Of a DNA stretch of 64,000 bases, positions 8,303-16,394 are shown piece after piece. The translations under genes and the position numbers were made by a program. The stretch is taken from assembly GCF_039543225.1 (NCBI RefSeq), contig NZ_BAABJI010000004.1:496001-560000 (forward strand). Direction: 5' to 3'. The notes beneath the pieces are model-generated. The model searched no databases. It saw only the letters and a program-made list of their open reading frames with translations, and was not told the origin of the DNA. The DNA is from Mucilaginibacter defluvii. Lineage in GTDB: Bacteria > Bacteroidota > Bacteroidia > Sphingobacteriales > Sphingobacteriaceae. The first letter of the stretch is position 1. Each line of letters begins with the position of its first letter.

Positions 8303-9181
8303 TTAACGGTACAGCTGATAAATTTTTAACCTTAAAAAGCGGTTAACGGCCAGGTAGGTGCTAAAGCCCGATATAAATACGCCCAGACCTATCACCCCTA
8401 AAAATATCAGGCCGAACTCGGTATAATTTTGTAAAACTACCAGGTCGGGTATCTGTACCTGCGCAAAGTATAGCGTGCCCATTAAAATAATGATGGCGAT
8501 TAAACCACCTAACAAGCCATGCCAGATGCCGTAGATGATGAACGGCTTGCGTATAAATGTTTTGGTAGCGCCCACCAACTGCATTGATTTTATCAGGAAC
8601 CTTTGTGAATAGATGGCCAGCCTGATGGTATTGTTGATCAAAGCGACTGATACTACCACAAATATGGCAGCGAATGCCAGTATAACCAAGCTGATTGAGG
8701 TGATGTTATTATTCATATCATCAACCAGTGATTGCTGATACTTTACCTCCTTAACCAACGGGTTTTTAAGCAGGCTTGCCTTGAACTTTTCGATGCTGGC
8801 ATTGTTGGCATAGTCGGCCTTTAAATAAACATCCAGCGAGCCCGAAAGGGGGTTGTAGCCTAAAAACTTTACAAAATCCTCGCCCAGGTCTTTTTTCAGG
8901 TGCATGGCGGCAAGCTCTTTGGTTACGTACTGGGTTTGTTTAACCATTACGTTGCTTTCCAGTTGTTTTTGCAGCTCAAGCACATCTGGCTCATGGGCCG
9001 ACTCGTCAACAAATATATTGAGTACGATATTCTCCTTCACATAGCGCGAAAGGTTGTTGGCGTGTACCAGGATCAATCCCAGCAAACCAACCATTAATAA
9101 TACCATGGCTAAACCAAATACAGTTGATATATATATCGATTTGGTTTTTTGTGCCGATGCGCTTGCTTCAAATTCTTCCAT
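8303..9181 (-). CDS. ftsX: Cell division protein FtsX (ABC transporter-like permease)
   Basis: 292 residues, typical FtsX. There is one TM segment at about 20-42, then an extracytoplasmic domain (residues 45-165) containing the VFVDESA and VKEVKYQQSLVDDM segments of FtsX, then three TM segments in the C-terminal half with SIQLVGATKTFI-like wording (SMQLVGATKTFI). With the ATPase FtsE it couples division to peptidoglycan hydrolase activation at the inner membrane. ftsE is not next to it, as is common in this phylum. It heads the operon to ribF. A possible weak -7 element (TACCTTTA) lies on the minus strand near 9269. Confidence 0.94.
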   Translation of the reverse strand: MEEFEASASAQKTKSIYISTVFGLAMVLLMVGLLGLILVHANNLSRYVKENIVLNIFVDESAHEPDVLELQKQLESNVMVKQTQYVTKELAAMHLKKDLGEDFVKFLGYNPLSGSLDVYLKADYANNASIEKFKASLLKNPLVKEVKYQQSLVDDMNNNITSISLVILAFAAIFVVVSVALINNTIRLAIYSQRFLIKSMQLVGATKTFIRKPFIIYGIWHGLLGGLIAIIILMGTLYFAQVQIPDLVVLQNYTEFGLIFLGVIGLGVFISGFSTYLAVNRFLRLKIYQLYR

Positions 9182-9404
9182 TTATCACTAATAGATTTGA
9201 GATGTTTTTACATAGGCAGCATCACAATATTGCGATACCACACTGGCGAAATTAACAAACCCGCTATAAAGGTAAAAGTTTATATGTTATTAAATAAGCT
9301 ATTACGCTATAACCGGCTGCGTTTAACAAAAATTAACGCTGTGCCGCTATGGTTAATTGCCTGCCCGGCATAAACAATTAATTAATAATGCCTGTTTATA
9401 ATGC

Positions 9405-9641
9405 ATGACAAAGCCAGCAAACGACCATCAGAAACCTTCACCATCAGACACGCCTACCGACAGGCCGGGCGATAACGGTGGCGAAGCCGTGAAAAAGAAG
9501 GAAGACAAAGTATATAAAGGCGATCAGCCTCAACAGGAGAATATTGCCAAGCAACACGAGAAAGAAGAGCAGCCGGTTGATCCTATTAAAAATCCGCCTG
9601 CTGAAGAAGGTATGGATAAAGGCCAGGTACAGCCGGACTAA
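9405..9641 (+). CDS. Small disordered hydrophilic protein
   Basis: 78 residues made almost entirely of K, E, D, P, Q, N and G, with no hydrophobic core, predicted to be disordered and soluble. Segments include DTPTDRPGDNGGEAVKKKED and PAEEGMDKGQVQPD. No family was recognised. The start ATG is preceded by another out-of-frame ATG 4 nt upstream. The stop is 6 nt from the stop of the converging ABC transporter gene. Similar short hydrophilic ORFs are annotated in related genomes, but evidence here is limited to an open frame with biased, protein-like composition. Confidence 0.5.
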   Translation: MTKPANDHQKPSPSDTPTDRPGDNGGEAVKKKEDKVYKGDQPQQENIAKQHEKEEQPVDPIKNPPAEEGMDKGQVQPD

Positions 9642-9647
9642 TCCGCA

Positions 9648-11507
9648 CTATACAATACCTCGGCTGATGCCTGTGGAATTAATTTGCAGATCGTATAGTT
9701 TGCGGTAATAACCGTTCTCAATACGCAATAGCTGCTGGTGGGTACCCATTTCTTTTATTTCGCCATGATCGAGCACGATGATGTTATCGGCATTTTGTAT
9801 GGTTGATAAACGGTGCGCGATAACGATGGCGGTGCGGCCCAGCATCAGTTTCTGTATGGCATTTTGTATCAGATGCTCAGTTTCAGTATCTACAGACGAG
9901 GTGGCCTCGTCCAACACCAGTATAGCCGGATCATACACCATCGCACGGATGAATGAGATAAGTTGCGCCTGCCCGGCTGATAAAGTAGCGCCACGTTCCT
10001 GTACGTTGTAGTCATACCCGCCCGGCAAGCGCTCAATAAATTCATGCGCGCCAACGTCCTTCGCGGCGGCAATCACTTGCTCCCGGCTGATGTTGGGGTT
10101 GTTTAGGCTGATGTTGTTGGCAATTGTATCGCTAAATAAAAACACATCCTGAATTACGGTAGCAATACGTGAGCGCAGGTAGTTTACTTCATAATCTTTC
10201 AGGTTTTGCCCGTCGATGGTTACCTCGCCCTTGCCTATTTCATAAAAGCGGTTAAGTATGTTTATGGTTGATGATTTACCCGCGCCGGTGGCGCCTACCA
10301 ATGCCAGCGTTTCCCCGGGTTTAACATGGAAGCTGATATCTTTCAGCACCCAGTTCTCGTCGTTATACGCAAACCAAACCTTATCAAAACGGATATCGCC
10401 CTTTAACACGGCTGGCTTTAGCGAGCCTATATTTTCGGCTACTTCGTCAGTATCCAGCACCTTGAAAATACGGTCGGCTCCAACCATACCCATTTGCAGG
10501 GTGTTAAACTTATCGGCCAGCTGCCTTATCGGCCTGAAGAGTAAGTTTAACAGCGTGATAAAAGCCACAATAGTACCGGTGGTTATACCTTGTTTGGATG
10601 CCGAAATGGAGTTGATCTGCTCATCAGTCAATATGCGTTTACAACCGTACCAAACCAGCAGGCCAATGCATACGGCAAACAAAATCTCGATAACCGGGAA
10701 GAAGATGGAATACGACCAGTTACTGCGGATATGCGCATCGCGGTGTTTCTCGTTAACCTCATTAAACTTGCGAAACTCCTGCTCCTCACGAGCGAAATAC
10801 TGTATAATACTAATGCCGGATATATGTTCCTGTAAAAAAGTATTCAATTGTGCTACCTGTGTACGTACTTCCTGGAAAGCCGATTTGATTGCCGCCTGAA
10901 AAATAGACGTTGCAAACAGTAGCAGAGGCATCGGCAGCAGGGTTATTAAAGCCAGTTTCCAATCCTGCCATAGCATGTAGCCGATAATGGCGAACAGCAG
11001 CAGCATATCGCCCATGATGGAGATCAATCCCTCCGCGAAAATGTCGGCGATGGTTTCCAGGTCAGATACAGTACGGGTAATGAGCATACCGATAGGCGTA
11101 CGGTCAAAATATTTTAAACGCAGGGTGGTAATATGGTTGAATACATCAATACGCAGATCGCGTATAACCGACTGCCCCAAAGCGTTGGTTAAATAAGTTT
11201 GATAATATTGTGCTACTGTTTGCACCAGCAATTGCGCCAGCATGAGGCCAACCATAAAAACCAGCCCGTTATAATCGCCGGTGATGATGTGGTTGTCCAG
11301 CGTTTTCTCGATCAGGATAGGCTGAACCAGCGCTATCGCCGCCAAAAAAATGGTAAGTATTATTGAAATTACAAACGTAAGCCGGTACGGTTTAACGTAC
11401 GTCATTACCCTGCCCAGCAATTTCCAATCAAGCGCTTTTCCGGTAACGCTCCCCCCGTCCCCTGTAGGAGTGGCTTTTGATGATTTGAATATCTTAAACA
11501 ATTTCAT
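9648..11507 (-). CDS. MsbA/MdlB-like ABC exporter (fused membrane and ATPase domains)
   Basis: About 619 residues from the ATG at 11507 (MKLFKIFK); an ATG at 11519 would add four residues. Six TM segments (about 45-350) are followed by a nucleotide-binding domain with Walker A GATGAGKSS, Q-loop VIQDVFLF, signature LSAGQAQ (a variant of LSGGQ), Walker B ILVLDEATSS and the H-loop IAHRLST. It acts as a homo- or heterodimer in the inner membrane, exporting lipids or hydrophobic compounds; the substrate is not evident. The start overlaps the truA stop by 14 nt. The N-terminal linker contains TPTGDGGS, which corresponds to a degenerate palindromic repeat. Confidence 0.9.
   Translation of the reverse strand: MKLFKIFKSSKATPTGDGGSVTGKALDWKLLGRVMTYVKPYRLTFVISIILTIFLAAIALVQPILIEKTLDNHIITGDYNGLVFMVGLMLAQLLVQTVAQYYQTYLTNALGQSVIRDLRIDVFNHITTLRLKYFDRTPIGMLITRTVSDLETIADIFAEGLISIMGDMLLLFAIIGYMLWQDWKLALITLLPMPLLLFATSIFQAAIKSAFQEVRTQVAQLNTFLQEHISGISIIQYFAREEQEFRKFNEVNEKHRDAHIRSNWSYSIFFPVIEILFAVCIGLLVWYGCKRILTDEQINSISASKQGITTGTIVAFITLLNLLFRPIRQLADKFNTLQMGMVGADRIFKVLDTDEVAENIGSLKPAVLKGDIRFDKVWFAYNDENWVLKDISFHVKPGETLALVGATGAGKSSTINILNRFYEIGKGEVTIDGQNLKDYEVNYLRSRIATVIQDVFLFSDTIANNISLNNPNISREQVIAAAKDVGAHEFIERLPGGYDYNVQERGATLSAGQAQLISFIRAMVYDPAILVLDEATSSVDTETEHLIQNAIQKLMLGRTAIVIAHRLSTIQNADNIIVLDHGEIKEMGTHQQLLRIENGYYRKLYDLQINSTGISRGIV
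11449..11470. repeat. Degenerate palindromic repeat remnant in the ABC exporter N-terminus
   Basis: On the minus strand the stretch reads CTCC-TACAGGGGAC-GGGGGG, which resembles the truA repeat arm CTCC-CTTCAGGGAGTT-GGGGGG with several changes. It encodes TPTGDGGS in the poorly conserved linker before the first TM segment. The similarity is partial, so this is a tentative call. Confidence 0.35.
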
Positions 11508-12306
11508 TTGGTGGTTCAATTGGTTTCCCTTCAGGGGTTAGGGGCAAAAACGGATACTTCACTTCGGTTAAATACAAACCACATGCAGGTACAGATGTTC
11601 CGGCTTCGCTGCGGTTTTTACTTTCAATTATGGCGCGTACATCTTCCGGCTTAATTGCTTTGCGGCCAACCTGCATCAGCGTGCCCACAATAGCCCGCAC
11701 CATGTTGCGCAAAAAGCGGTCTGCCGAAATATGGAATACAATGCCGTCGTTTGTTTCCAACCATTCCGCGCGGCTTATTTTACAATTATTGGTTTTTACC
11801 TGGGTATTTGATTTACTGAAACAGCTAAAATCCGTATACTCCATTATAATGGCGGCGGCTTCGTTCATCAGCGCGATTTCCGGCCTGTCCTTTATCAACC
11901 AGGAGTAACTGTGCTTAAACGGATCTTTTTTAAAATGAATATGATATTGATAAGAGCGCAGCGTAGCATCAAACCTCGCATGCGCATCGTTATGCACCGG
12001 TATAATGTTCTTTATGGCGATGTCGCTCGGCAGGATGGCGTTGATGCGAGCCCCCCAACTCCCTGAAGGGGGAGCGGTTGATACTCCCCCTTCAGGGAGT
12101 TGGGGGGTAAAATGCGCAAAAAACTCTGTGGCGTGCACACCCGTGTCTGTACGGCCGCATCCGGTAGCCTCAATTGGCTGGCGCAGTACGGTGGTAAGCG
12201 CCTTATTTAAAAGCTCCTGCACGGTTACCGCGTTAGGCTGTACCTGCCAGCCATGGTAACGGGTGCCATCATAAGCCAGTTCAATAAAATAACGTTGGGT
12301 AGTCAC
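11494..12306 (-). CDS. truA: tRNA pseudouridine(38-40) synthase with an in-frame palindromic-repeat insertion
   Basis: Modifies positions 38-40 of the tRNA anticodon stem. 270 residues. Motifs: ELAYDGTRYHGWQ near the N-terminus and the catalytic loop CGRTDTGVHA with Asp54. The start is GTG at 12306; no ATG lies between it and the essential N-terminal strand, and a perfect -7 box ends 5 nt upstream, suggesting a leaderless mRNA. Residues about 68-86 (PQLPEGGVSTAPPSGSWGA) are encoded by a perfect 57-bp palindromic element inserted between the HF strand and the RINAILP segment. The rest aligns normally to TruA, so the enzyme is probably active. Its 3' end overlaps the ABC exporter gene. Confidence 0.94.
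   Translation of the reverse strand: MTTQRYFIELAYDGTRYHGWQVQPNAVTVQELLNKALTTVLRQPIEATGCGRTDTGVHATEFFAHFTPQLPEGGVSTAPPSGSWGARINAILPSDIAIKNIIPVHNDAHARFDATLRSYQYHIHFKKDPFKHSYSWLIKDRPEIALMNEAAAIIMEYTDFSCFSKSNTQVKTNNCKISRAEWLETNDGIVFHISADRFLRNMVRAIVGTLMQVGRKAIKPEDVRAIIESKNRSEAGTSVPACGLYLTEVKYPFLPLTPEGKPIEPPNEIV
12051..12107. repeat. 57-bp palindromic element inside truA (24-bp perfect inverted repeat)
   Basis: The left arm is at 12051-12074 and the right arm, its exact reverse complement, at 12084-12107, with a 9-nt spacer between. The arm begins CCCCCCAACTCCCTGAAG and ends GGGGAG. The total of 57 bp equals 19 codons, so the frame is kept and no stop is introduced. A near-identical single arm lies in radA at 30118-30141. 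Confidence 0.9.
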
Positions 12307-12311
12307 GCCGG

Positions 12312-12319
12312 CAAAGGTA
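12312..12319 (-). promoter_or_regulatory. -7 element abutting the truA GTG start
   Basis: The minus strand reads TACCTTTG, a perfect TAnnTTTG. Only five nucleotides (CCGGC) separate it from the GTG start at 12306, so transcription would begin at or next to the start codon. No convincing -33 TTG was found. Confidence 0.55.
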
Positions 12320-12399
12320 ATAATTGTTTATGCGGATATTGATCTGTACGAAGTAAACTCTTGTTTACAAATAAAACTCAGGCTATAATTAAACAATTT

Positions 12400-12407
12400 T
12401 ATCTTTG
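12400..12407 (+). promoter_or_regulatory. -7 element of the DUF4293 gene
   Basis: TATCTTTG is a perfect TAnnTTTG match, about 40 nt before the ATG at 12447. It overlaps the TTG at 12405 that opens the longest reading frame, which argues against that TTG as the start. Confidence 0.6.
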
Positions 12408-12446
12408 CTGCGTAGGTTAAACATAACCGGTTCATTTTTACCCAGC

Positions 12447-12917
12447 ATGATACAACGCATACAAACCATTTATCTTTTTTTAGCCACACTGGTACTACTC
12501 GGCTTATACCTTTTTCCGTTGGTGAATAACGTAAACGTTAACGGCACCATATCCAACATCAGCATACAGGGCGTATACCAGAGCCTGGCAGACGGACAGC
12601 GCTTTTTTATCAACTTTATCGGGATAAAGATCCTGGCAGCACCGGTAGCGCTTTTACCCACGCTAATCATCTTTTTTTATAAAAAGCGTAAGCAGCAAAT
12701 AGCCTTATGTTACAGCGCCATACTGGTTATAATAGGTTACAGCTTCTGGATGGCGCAAACCGTAAAAGGCGTAGTGCCCGGCGGTTTACAGGTGGAATTC
12801 GCTAACATGGGCATCGGTATGTTCTTAAGTTCGATAGCGATCATACTGGTGATACTGGCCGCGCGCGCTATCCGGCGTGATGAAAAGCTGGTACGCTCAG
12901 CCGATAGATTACGATAA
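12447..12917 (+). CDS. DUF4293 four-TM membrane protein
   Basis: 156 residues from ATG 12447 (MIQRIQTIYLFLA), the conserved N-terminus of DUF4293. Four hydrophobic segments are visible: residues about 5-24, 50-72, 80-100 and 115-140. The C-terminus is charged and cytoplasmic (RAIRRDEKLVRSADRL). The family is widespread in Bacteroidetes and has no known function. An upstream TTG at 12405 would extend the frame, but it lies within the promoter element. The gene is followed by a strong hairpin shared with the converging FMN reductase gene. Confidence 0.85.
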   Translation: MIQRIQTIYLFLATLVLLGLYLFPLVNNVNVNGTISNISIQGVYQSLADGQRFFINFIGIKILAAPVALLPTLIIFFYKKRKQQIALCYSAILVIIGYSFWMAQTVKGVVPGGLQVEFANMGIGMFLSSIAIILVILAARAIRRDEKLVRSADRLR

Positions 12918-12930
12918 ATATCAAAGCATA

Positions 12931-12969
12931 AAAAGCGAAGGGCCGGAATACTATCCGGCCCTTCGCTTT
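12931..12969. terminator. Bidirectional terminator between DUF4293 and FMN reductase genes
   Basis: AAAAGCGAAGGGCCGGA and TCCGGCCCTTCGCTTT pair across a short loop (atacta). The stem is long and GC-rich, with short A and T flanks. Confidence 0.8.
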
Positions 12970-13002
12970 GCTATCAACCAAACTCAGGTTTATAAATCCG
13001 TA

Positions 13003-13524
13003 TCAGTACTTAATAAACTTGTCCAATTGCTCTTCGGTATACTTTATCGTATCAGCATTAAACAGGTTGCCTTCGGTATCAAATTCTTTACTTATTAACG
13101 GTATGTGCAATTTTAACGGCATAACGTGCAGGTGCATATAGTTGCAAACGCCGGTAAAATGATCAACCCCGCGAATGTTGCCATACTTGCCCGATGATAC
13201 GCCAACCAGCGCGGCTTTCTTCTCATAAAAGCTATCGGGCCAGGCGCAGGCATCAATAAATACCTTTAATATACCCGGAAAACTGCCATTATATTCGGGG
13301 ATGATGAAGATGAATTTTTGAGTTGCGGTTACTAACTCCTGGATAGGTTTAAACGCCTCGCTGCGCTTACCATACAAATCGGTAGCGATCAGGGTTGGCG
13401 GCAGCGCTTCCAGCGAAAAAACCTGCGCCTGTTGGCCTTTTTCAGTAAGGCGTTTTTTGTAATATTCAGCCAGTTTTAAAGTGGCGCTACCCTCGCGGTT
13501 TGTTGATGATATAATGGTGATCAC
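13003..13524 (-). CDS. NAD(P)H-dependent FMN reductase
   Basis: 173 residues of flavodoxin-like fold. The N-terminal phosphate-binding loop is STNREGSATLKLA, and the flavin-contacting motif PEYNGSFPGILKVFIDA (residues about 75-92) is the hallmark of the NADPH-dependent FMN reductase family (Pfam FMN_red). Members reduce FMN, quinones, azo dyes or chromate; the physiological electron acceptor is not clear. The enzyme is cytosolic. It is a single gene, divergent from parA with a 230-bp gap that holds no other ORF. Confidence 0.9.
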   Translation of the reverse strand: MITIISSTNREGSATLKLAEYYKKRLTEKGQQAQVFSLEALPPTLIATDLYGKRSEAFKPIQELVTATQKFIFIIPEYNGSFPGILKVFIDACAWPDSFYEKKAALVGVSSGKYGNIRGVDHFTGVCNYMHLHVMPLKLHIPLISKEFDTEGNLFNADTIKYTEEQLDKFIKY

Positions 13525-13756
13525 GGTATACTGATGCTGTGTTAATGATGCCTTAAATAACTGATGGTTTTGTGCTTAAATCAGCGCGTTTTTGGCATCA
13601 ATATGTTAAATATTGTTTGTAAGTTGGCATTTACTGTGGATTTCTGATAGTTTTTATTACTTATCTTAGCATCCGGTAAAAAACCGTTTACGAAGGTAGA
13701 ATTTATGTAGCTATTCTTCGTTATTATAAGTCTTGATTGTAAAGGAAAAATAAAGC

Positions 13757-14560
13757 ATGAGTAAAATAATAGCTTTGGCCAACCAAAAGGGTGGCGTGGG
13801 TAAAACCACCTCATCCATAAACTTGGCCGCGAGTTTAGCTGTACTTGAATATAAAACCCTTCTGGTTGATGCCGACCCGCAGGCCAATTCTACATCGGGC
13901 ATTGGCTTTGACCCGCGAAACATAAAAGCCAGTATATACGAGTGTATCATTAATCAGATAGACCCGCATGAAGCGATCCAGAAAACGGATACGCCGAATC
14001 TTGATCTGTTACCGGCGCATATTGACCTGGTAGGCGCCGAAATTGAAATGATCAACCTGACCGGCCGCGAGTATAAAATGAAGCAGGTGCTTGACAGCGT
14101 GCGCGACGAGTATGACTTTATCATCATCGACTGCTCACCGTCATTAGGCCTCATCACCATCAACGCCTTAACCGCTGCCGACTCGGTAATTGTACCGGTA
14201 CAGTGCGAGTATTTCGCTTTGGAAGGTTTGGGTAAATTGCTGAATACAATTAAGATTGTGCAATCGCGTCTGAATACTACTTTAGAGATAGAAGGTATTT
14301 TGCTTACCATGTATGATGTAAGGCTGCGCCTGTCAAACCAGGTGGTTGAAGAGGTGCGTACCCACTTTGAGGATATGGTTTTTGATACTATTATTCAGCG
14401 CAACACCCGTTTGAGCGAGGCGCCGAGCTTTGGCGTATCGGTAATTATGCACGATGCCAATTGCAAGGGTGCCATTAACTACCTTAACCTGGCCCGCGAG
14501 ATTGTAAAGAAAAACGGCCTGGTAAAAAGCAAACTTCAGGAAACAACGGAGACGATATAA
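13757..14560 (+). CDS. parA: Chromosome-partitioning ATPase ParA/Soj
   Basis: 267 residues. The deviant Walker A motif KGGVGKTTSS lies at residues 11-20, Walker A' DADPQANSTSG follows, and Walker B is FIIIDCSPSLG. It binds DNA non-specifically in the ATP form and moves ParB-parS complexes during chromosome segregation. parB follows after 3 nt. The operon continues in a conserved Bacteroidetes order with DUF5683, dapB and lepB. No parS palindrome (TGTTTCACGTGAAACA) was noticed in the window. The upstream 230 bp carries only a weak -7-like site (TATCTTAG near 13662). Confidence 0.96.
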   Translation: MSKIIALANQKGGVGKTTSSINLAASLAVLEYKTLLVDADPQANSTSGIGFDPRNIKASIYECIINQIDPHEAIQKTDTPNLDLLPAHIDLVGAEIEMINLTGREYKMKQVLDSVRDEYDFIIIDCSPSLGLITINALTAADSVIVPVQCEYFALEGLGKLLNTIKIVQSRLNTTLEIEGILLTMYDVRLRLSNQVVEEVRTHFEDMVFDTIIQRNTRLSEAPSFGVSVIMHDANCKGAINYLNLAREIVKKNGLVKSKLQETTETI

Positions 14561-14563
14561 TAC

Positions 14564-15478
14564 ATGAGTGCAGAAAAAAGAAAGGCCCTGGGCAAAGGAT
14601 TAAGTGCGCTGCTGAACGACTCTGTTGATGTACTTCCGAACAAAAATAATAATAACACCCGTACCACGCAGCCATCAGAGGCGGGCGGATTAGGATCTGT
14701 TAACGAAATAAAGATTGACCAGATAGAGGTTAACCCCTATCAGCCGCGTACCGAATTTGATAGCGAGGCTTTGGCCGAACTGTCGGACTCGATTAAACTG
14801 CAAGGGCTAATTCAGCCTATTACCGTGCGCCAGGCAGGGCACAACCATTACCAGCTCATTTCGGGTGAACGCCGTTTGCGTGCATCAAAAATGGCCGGTT
14901 TGGTTAGCATCCCCGCTTATGTGCGTACCGCTAACGACCAGCAGATGCTGGAGATGGCGCTCATCGAGAACATTCAGCGCGAAAACCTGAACGCCATAGA
15001 AGTGGCCTTGAGTTTTCAACGGATGCTTGACGAGCTGGATCTAAAGCAGGAAGAACTTGGAGATCGCGTAAGCAAAAACCGCTCTACCGTTACTAATTAC
15101 CTGCGGTTGCTTAAGCTACCGCCAGCCATTCAGGTATCATTACGTGATGGCGATATTACCATGGGGCATGCCAAGGCACTTATCAGTGTAAACGACCCGG
15201 TAAAACAGCTGTATTTTCACCAGCAGATCATCAGCCATGATTTATCGGTACGAAAAACCGAGGAAATGGTGCGTGAGGCGCAGCGCAATACTGTTAAAAA
15301 AGAAGGCAAGCAACCGGAGCCATTGAGCTTCCAGGTGCAGAAGATACAGGACGAACTGGCCTCGAAATTCAGTACCCGTGTTAAACTTAAAATGAATACG
15401 CAGGGCAAGGGCAGTATCGAAATACCTTTCCTGTCCGAAGACGATCTGAACCGCATACTTGAAATGCTGGATTGGTAA
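14564..15478 (+). CDS. parB: Chromosome-partitioning CTPase/parS-binding protein ParB/Spo0J
   Basis: 304 residues, normal for chromosomal ParB. The N-terminus KRKALGKGLSALL is the conserved ParA-interacting motif. It is followed by the N-terminal domain with NPYQPRTEF and SGERRLRAS (the CTP-binding motif GERRxRA). The central helix-turn-helix (SKNRSTVTNYLRLLKLP) recognises parS, and the C-terminal dimerisation segment ends in ILEMLDW. It is translated right after parA with 3 nt between them. A terminator follows at about 15530. Confidence 0.96.
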   Translation: MSAEKRKALGKGLSALLNDSVDVLPNKNNNNTRTTQPSEAGGLGSVNEIKIDQIEVNPYQPRTEFDSEALAELSDSIKLQGLIQPITVRQAGHNHYQLISGERRLRASKMAGLVSIPAYVRTANDQQMLEMALIENIQRENLNAIEVALSFQRMLDELDLKQEELGDRVSKNRSTVTNYLRLLKLPPAIQVSLRDGDITMGHAKALISVNDPVKQLYFHQQIISHDLSVRKTEEMVREAQRNTVKKEGKQPEPLSFQVQKIQDELASKFSTRVKLKMNTQGKGSIEIPFLSEDDLNRILEMLDW

Positions 15479-15515
15479 AGCAATAAGGATATTACAGTAA
15501 AAAAATTAATAGATA

Positions 15516-15546
15516 AAAAGGCTGATTGTGAAATCAGCCTTTTTCG
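15516..15546 (+). terminator. Intrinsic terminator after parB
   Basis: AAAAGGCTGATT-gtga-AATCAGCCTTTTT: a near-perfect stem with a tetraloop-sized turn and a T run. Confidence 0.85.
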
Positions 15547-15666
15547 TATGTGGTGATCTAAGCAATGGGCTTTGTAAAGATTAATATATCGCAATAAATC
15601 GTTGTTTTTTTTGTTCTTATCGAAATATGTAGCAGTCCATCAGCTATAATTTCAATCTGAACCATA

Positions 15667-16296
15667 ATGTATAAAACAATCGTTTTCACTATTCTGCTGG
15701 CCGGTGTGTTATCGTCGGCTGAAGCCCAGCAAACACCCGTATCAACAAACCTCAGGGCGGTTACCCGCGGCATTACTGTACACAGCATTCCGGATACATT
15801 GCACAGTCCGCGCAAGGCGGTTACACATTCATTGGTGATACCGGGCTGGGGTCAGTTATATAACCATAAATGGTGGAAAATGCCTGTAGTGTATGGCGGT
15901 TTGGGTCTTATCGGCTCCGCTATCATATTTAATCAAAGGTATTATAATCAGTTTCTCACTATAGCCAGGTACCGCCGTAGTGGAGAACAACCGTCGCCAG
16001 AAGATAAATATTATAAGGAATATAAGGCACTTAAAGATAGATCAGCAAGCGATACTTATGTGGAAAACGCCCTTAACGGTTATCGCCGTAACCGCGATTT
16101 AGCCATATTAGGTATGCTGGGCGGTTGGGGTATACAAATGATTGATGCATATATCGACGCCAAATTCATTCATTCTTACAGTATAGACGATAATTTATCT
16201 TTTGACGTCCGTCCATCACTGATAACTCAATCAATGTATGCATCAAGAATAAGTGCGCAGTTCATCCCCTCTTTGAAATTTACCGCTGCCTTTTAA
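15667..16296 (+). CDS. DUF5683 envelope protein, copy 1
   Basis: 209 residues. A signal peptide (residues 1-20, ending AEAQ) is followed by a short linker and the DUF5683 core: IPGWGQLYNHKWWK, a hydrophobic segment GGLGLIGSAIIFN and a second one LAILGMLGGWGIQMIDAYI. The tail ends in a beta-like KFTAAF, as in outer-membrane-associated proteins. The family is almost always found next to parB and dapB in Bacteroidetes; its function is unknown. It is closely similar to the next gene along its whole length, so the pair is a tandem duplication. Confidence 0.85.
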   Translation: MYKTIVFTILLAGVLSSAEAQQTPVSTNLRAVTRGITVHSIPDTLHSPRKAVTHSLVIPGWGQLYNHKWWKMPVVYGGLGLIGSAIIFNQRYYNQFLTIARYRRSGEQPSPEDKYYKEYKALKDRSASDTYVENALNGYRRNRDLAILGMLGGWGIQMIDAYIDAKFIHSYSIDDNLSFDVRPSLITQSMYASRISAQFIPSLKFTAAF

Positions 16297-16394
16297 CAAC
16301 TGCTGCAATAATTACTTATTTTTTAGGTTGATAGTAAGCGGCGGTTACAATTTATTTTTAGATAATGCCGCACTATTTATAGATTTGACTGATA

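Noticed and set aside
10258..10899. 213-codon plus-strand frame opposite the ABC exporter
   Set aside because: Antisense to conserved ATPase motifs, including the Walker A region; serine-rich antisense composition is typical of shadow frames.
13621..13640. TTGGCAT...TGGA sequence upstream of parA as a sigma-54 promoter
   Set aside because: The spacing between the GG pairs is 13 nt instead of the required 12, and parA is not expected to depend on sigma-54.
13525..13756. parS site near parAB
   Set aside because: No TGTTTCACGTGAAACA-like palindrome was noticed here or elsewhere in the window.
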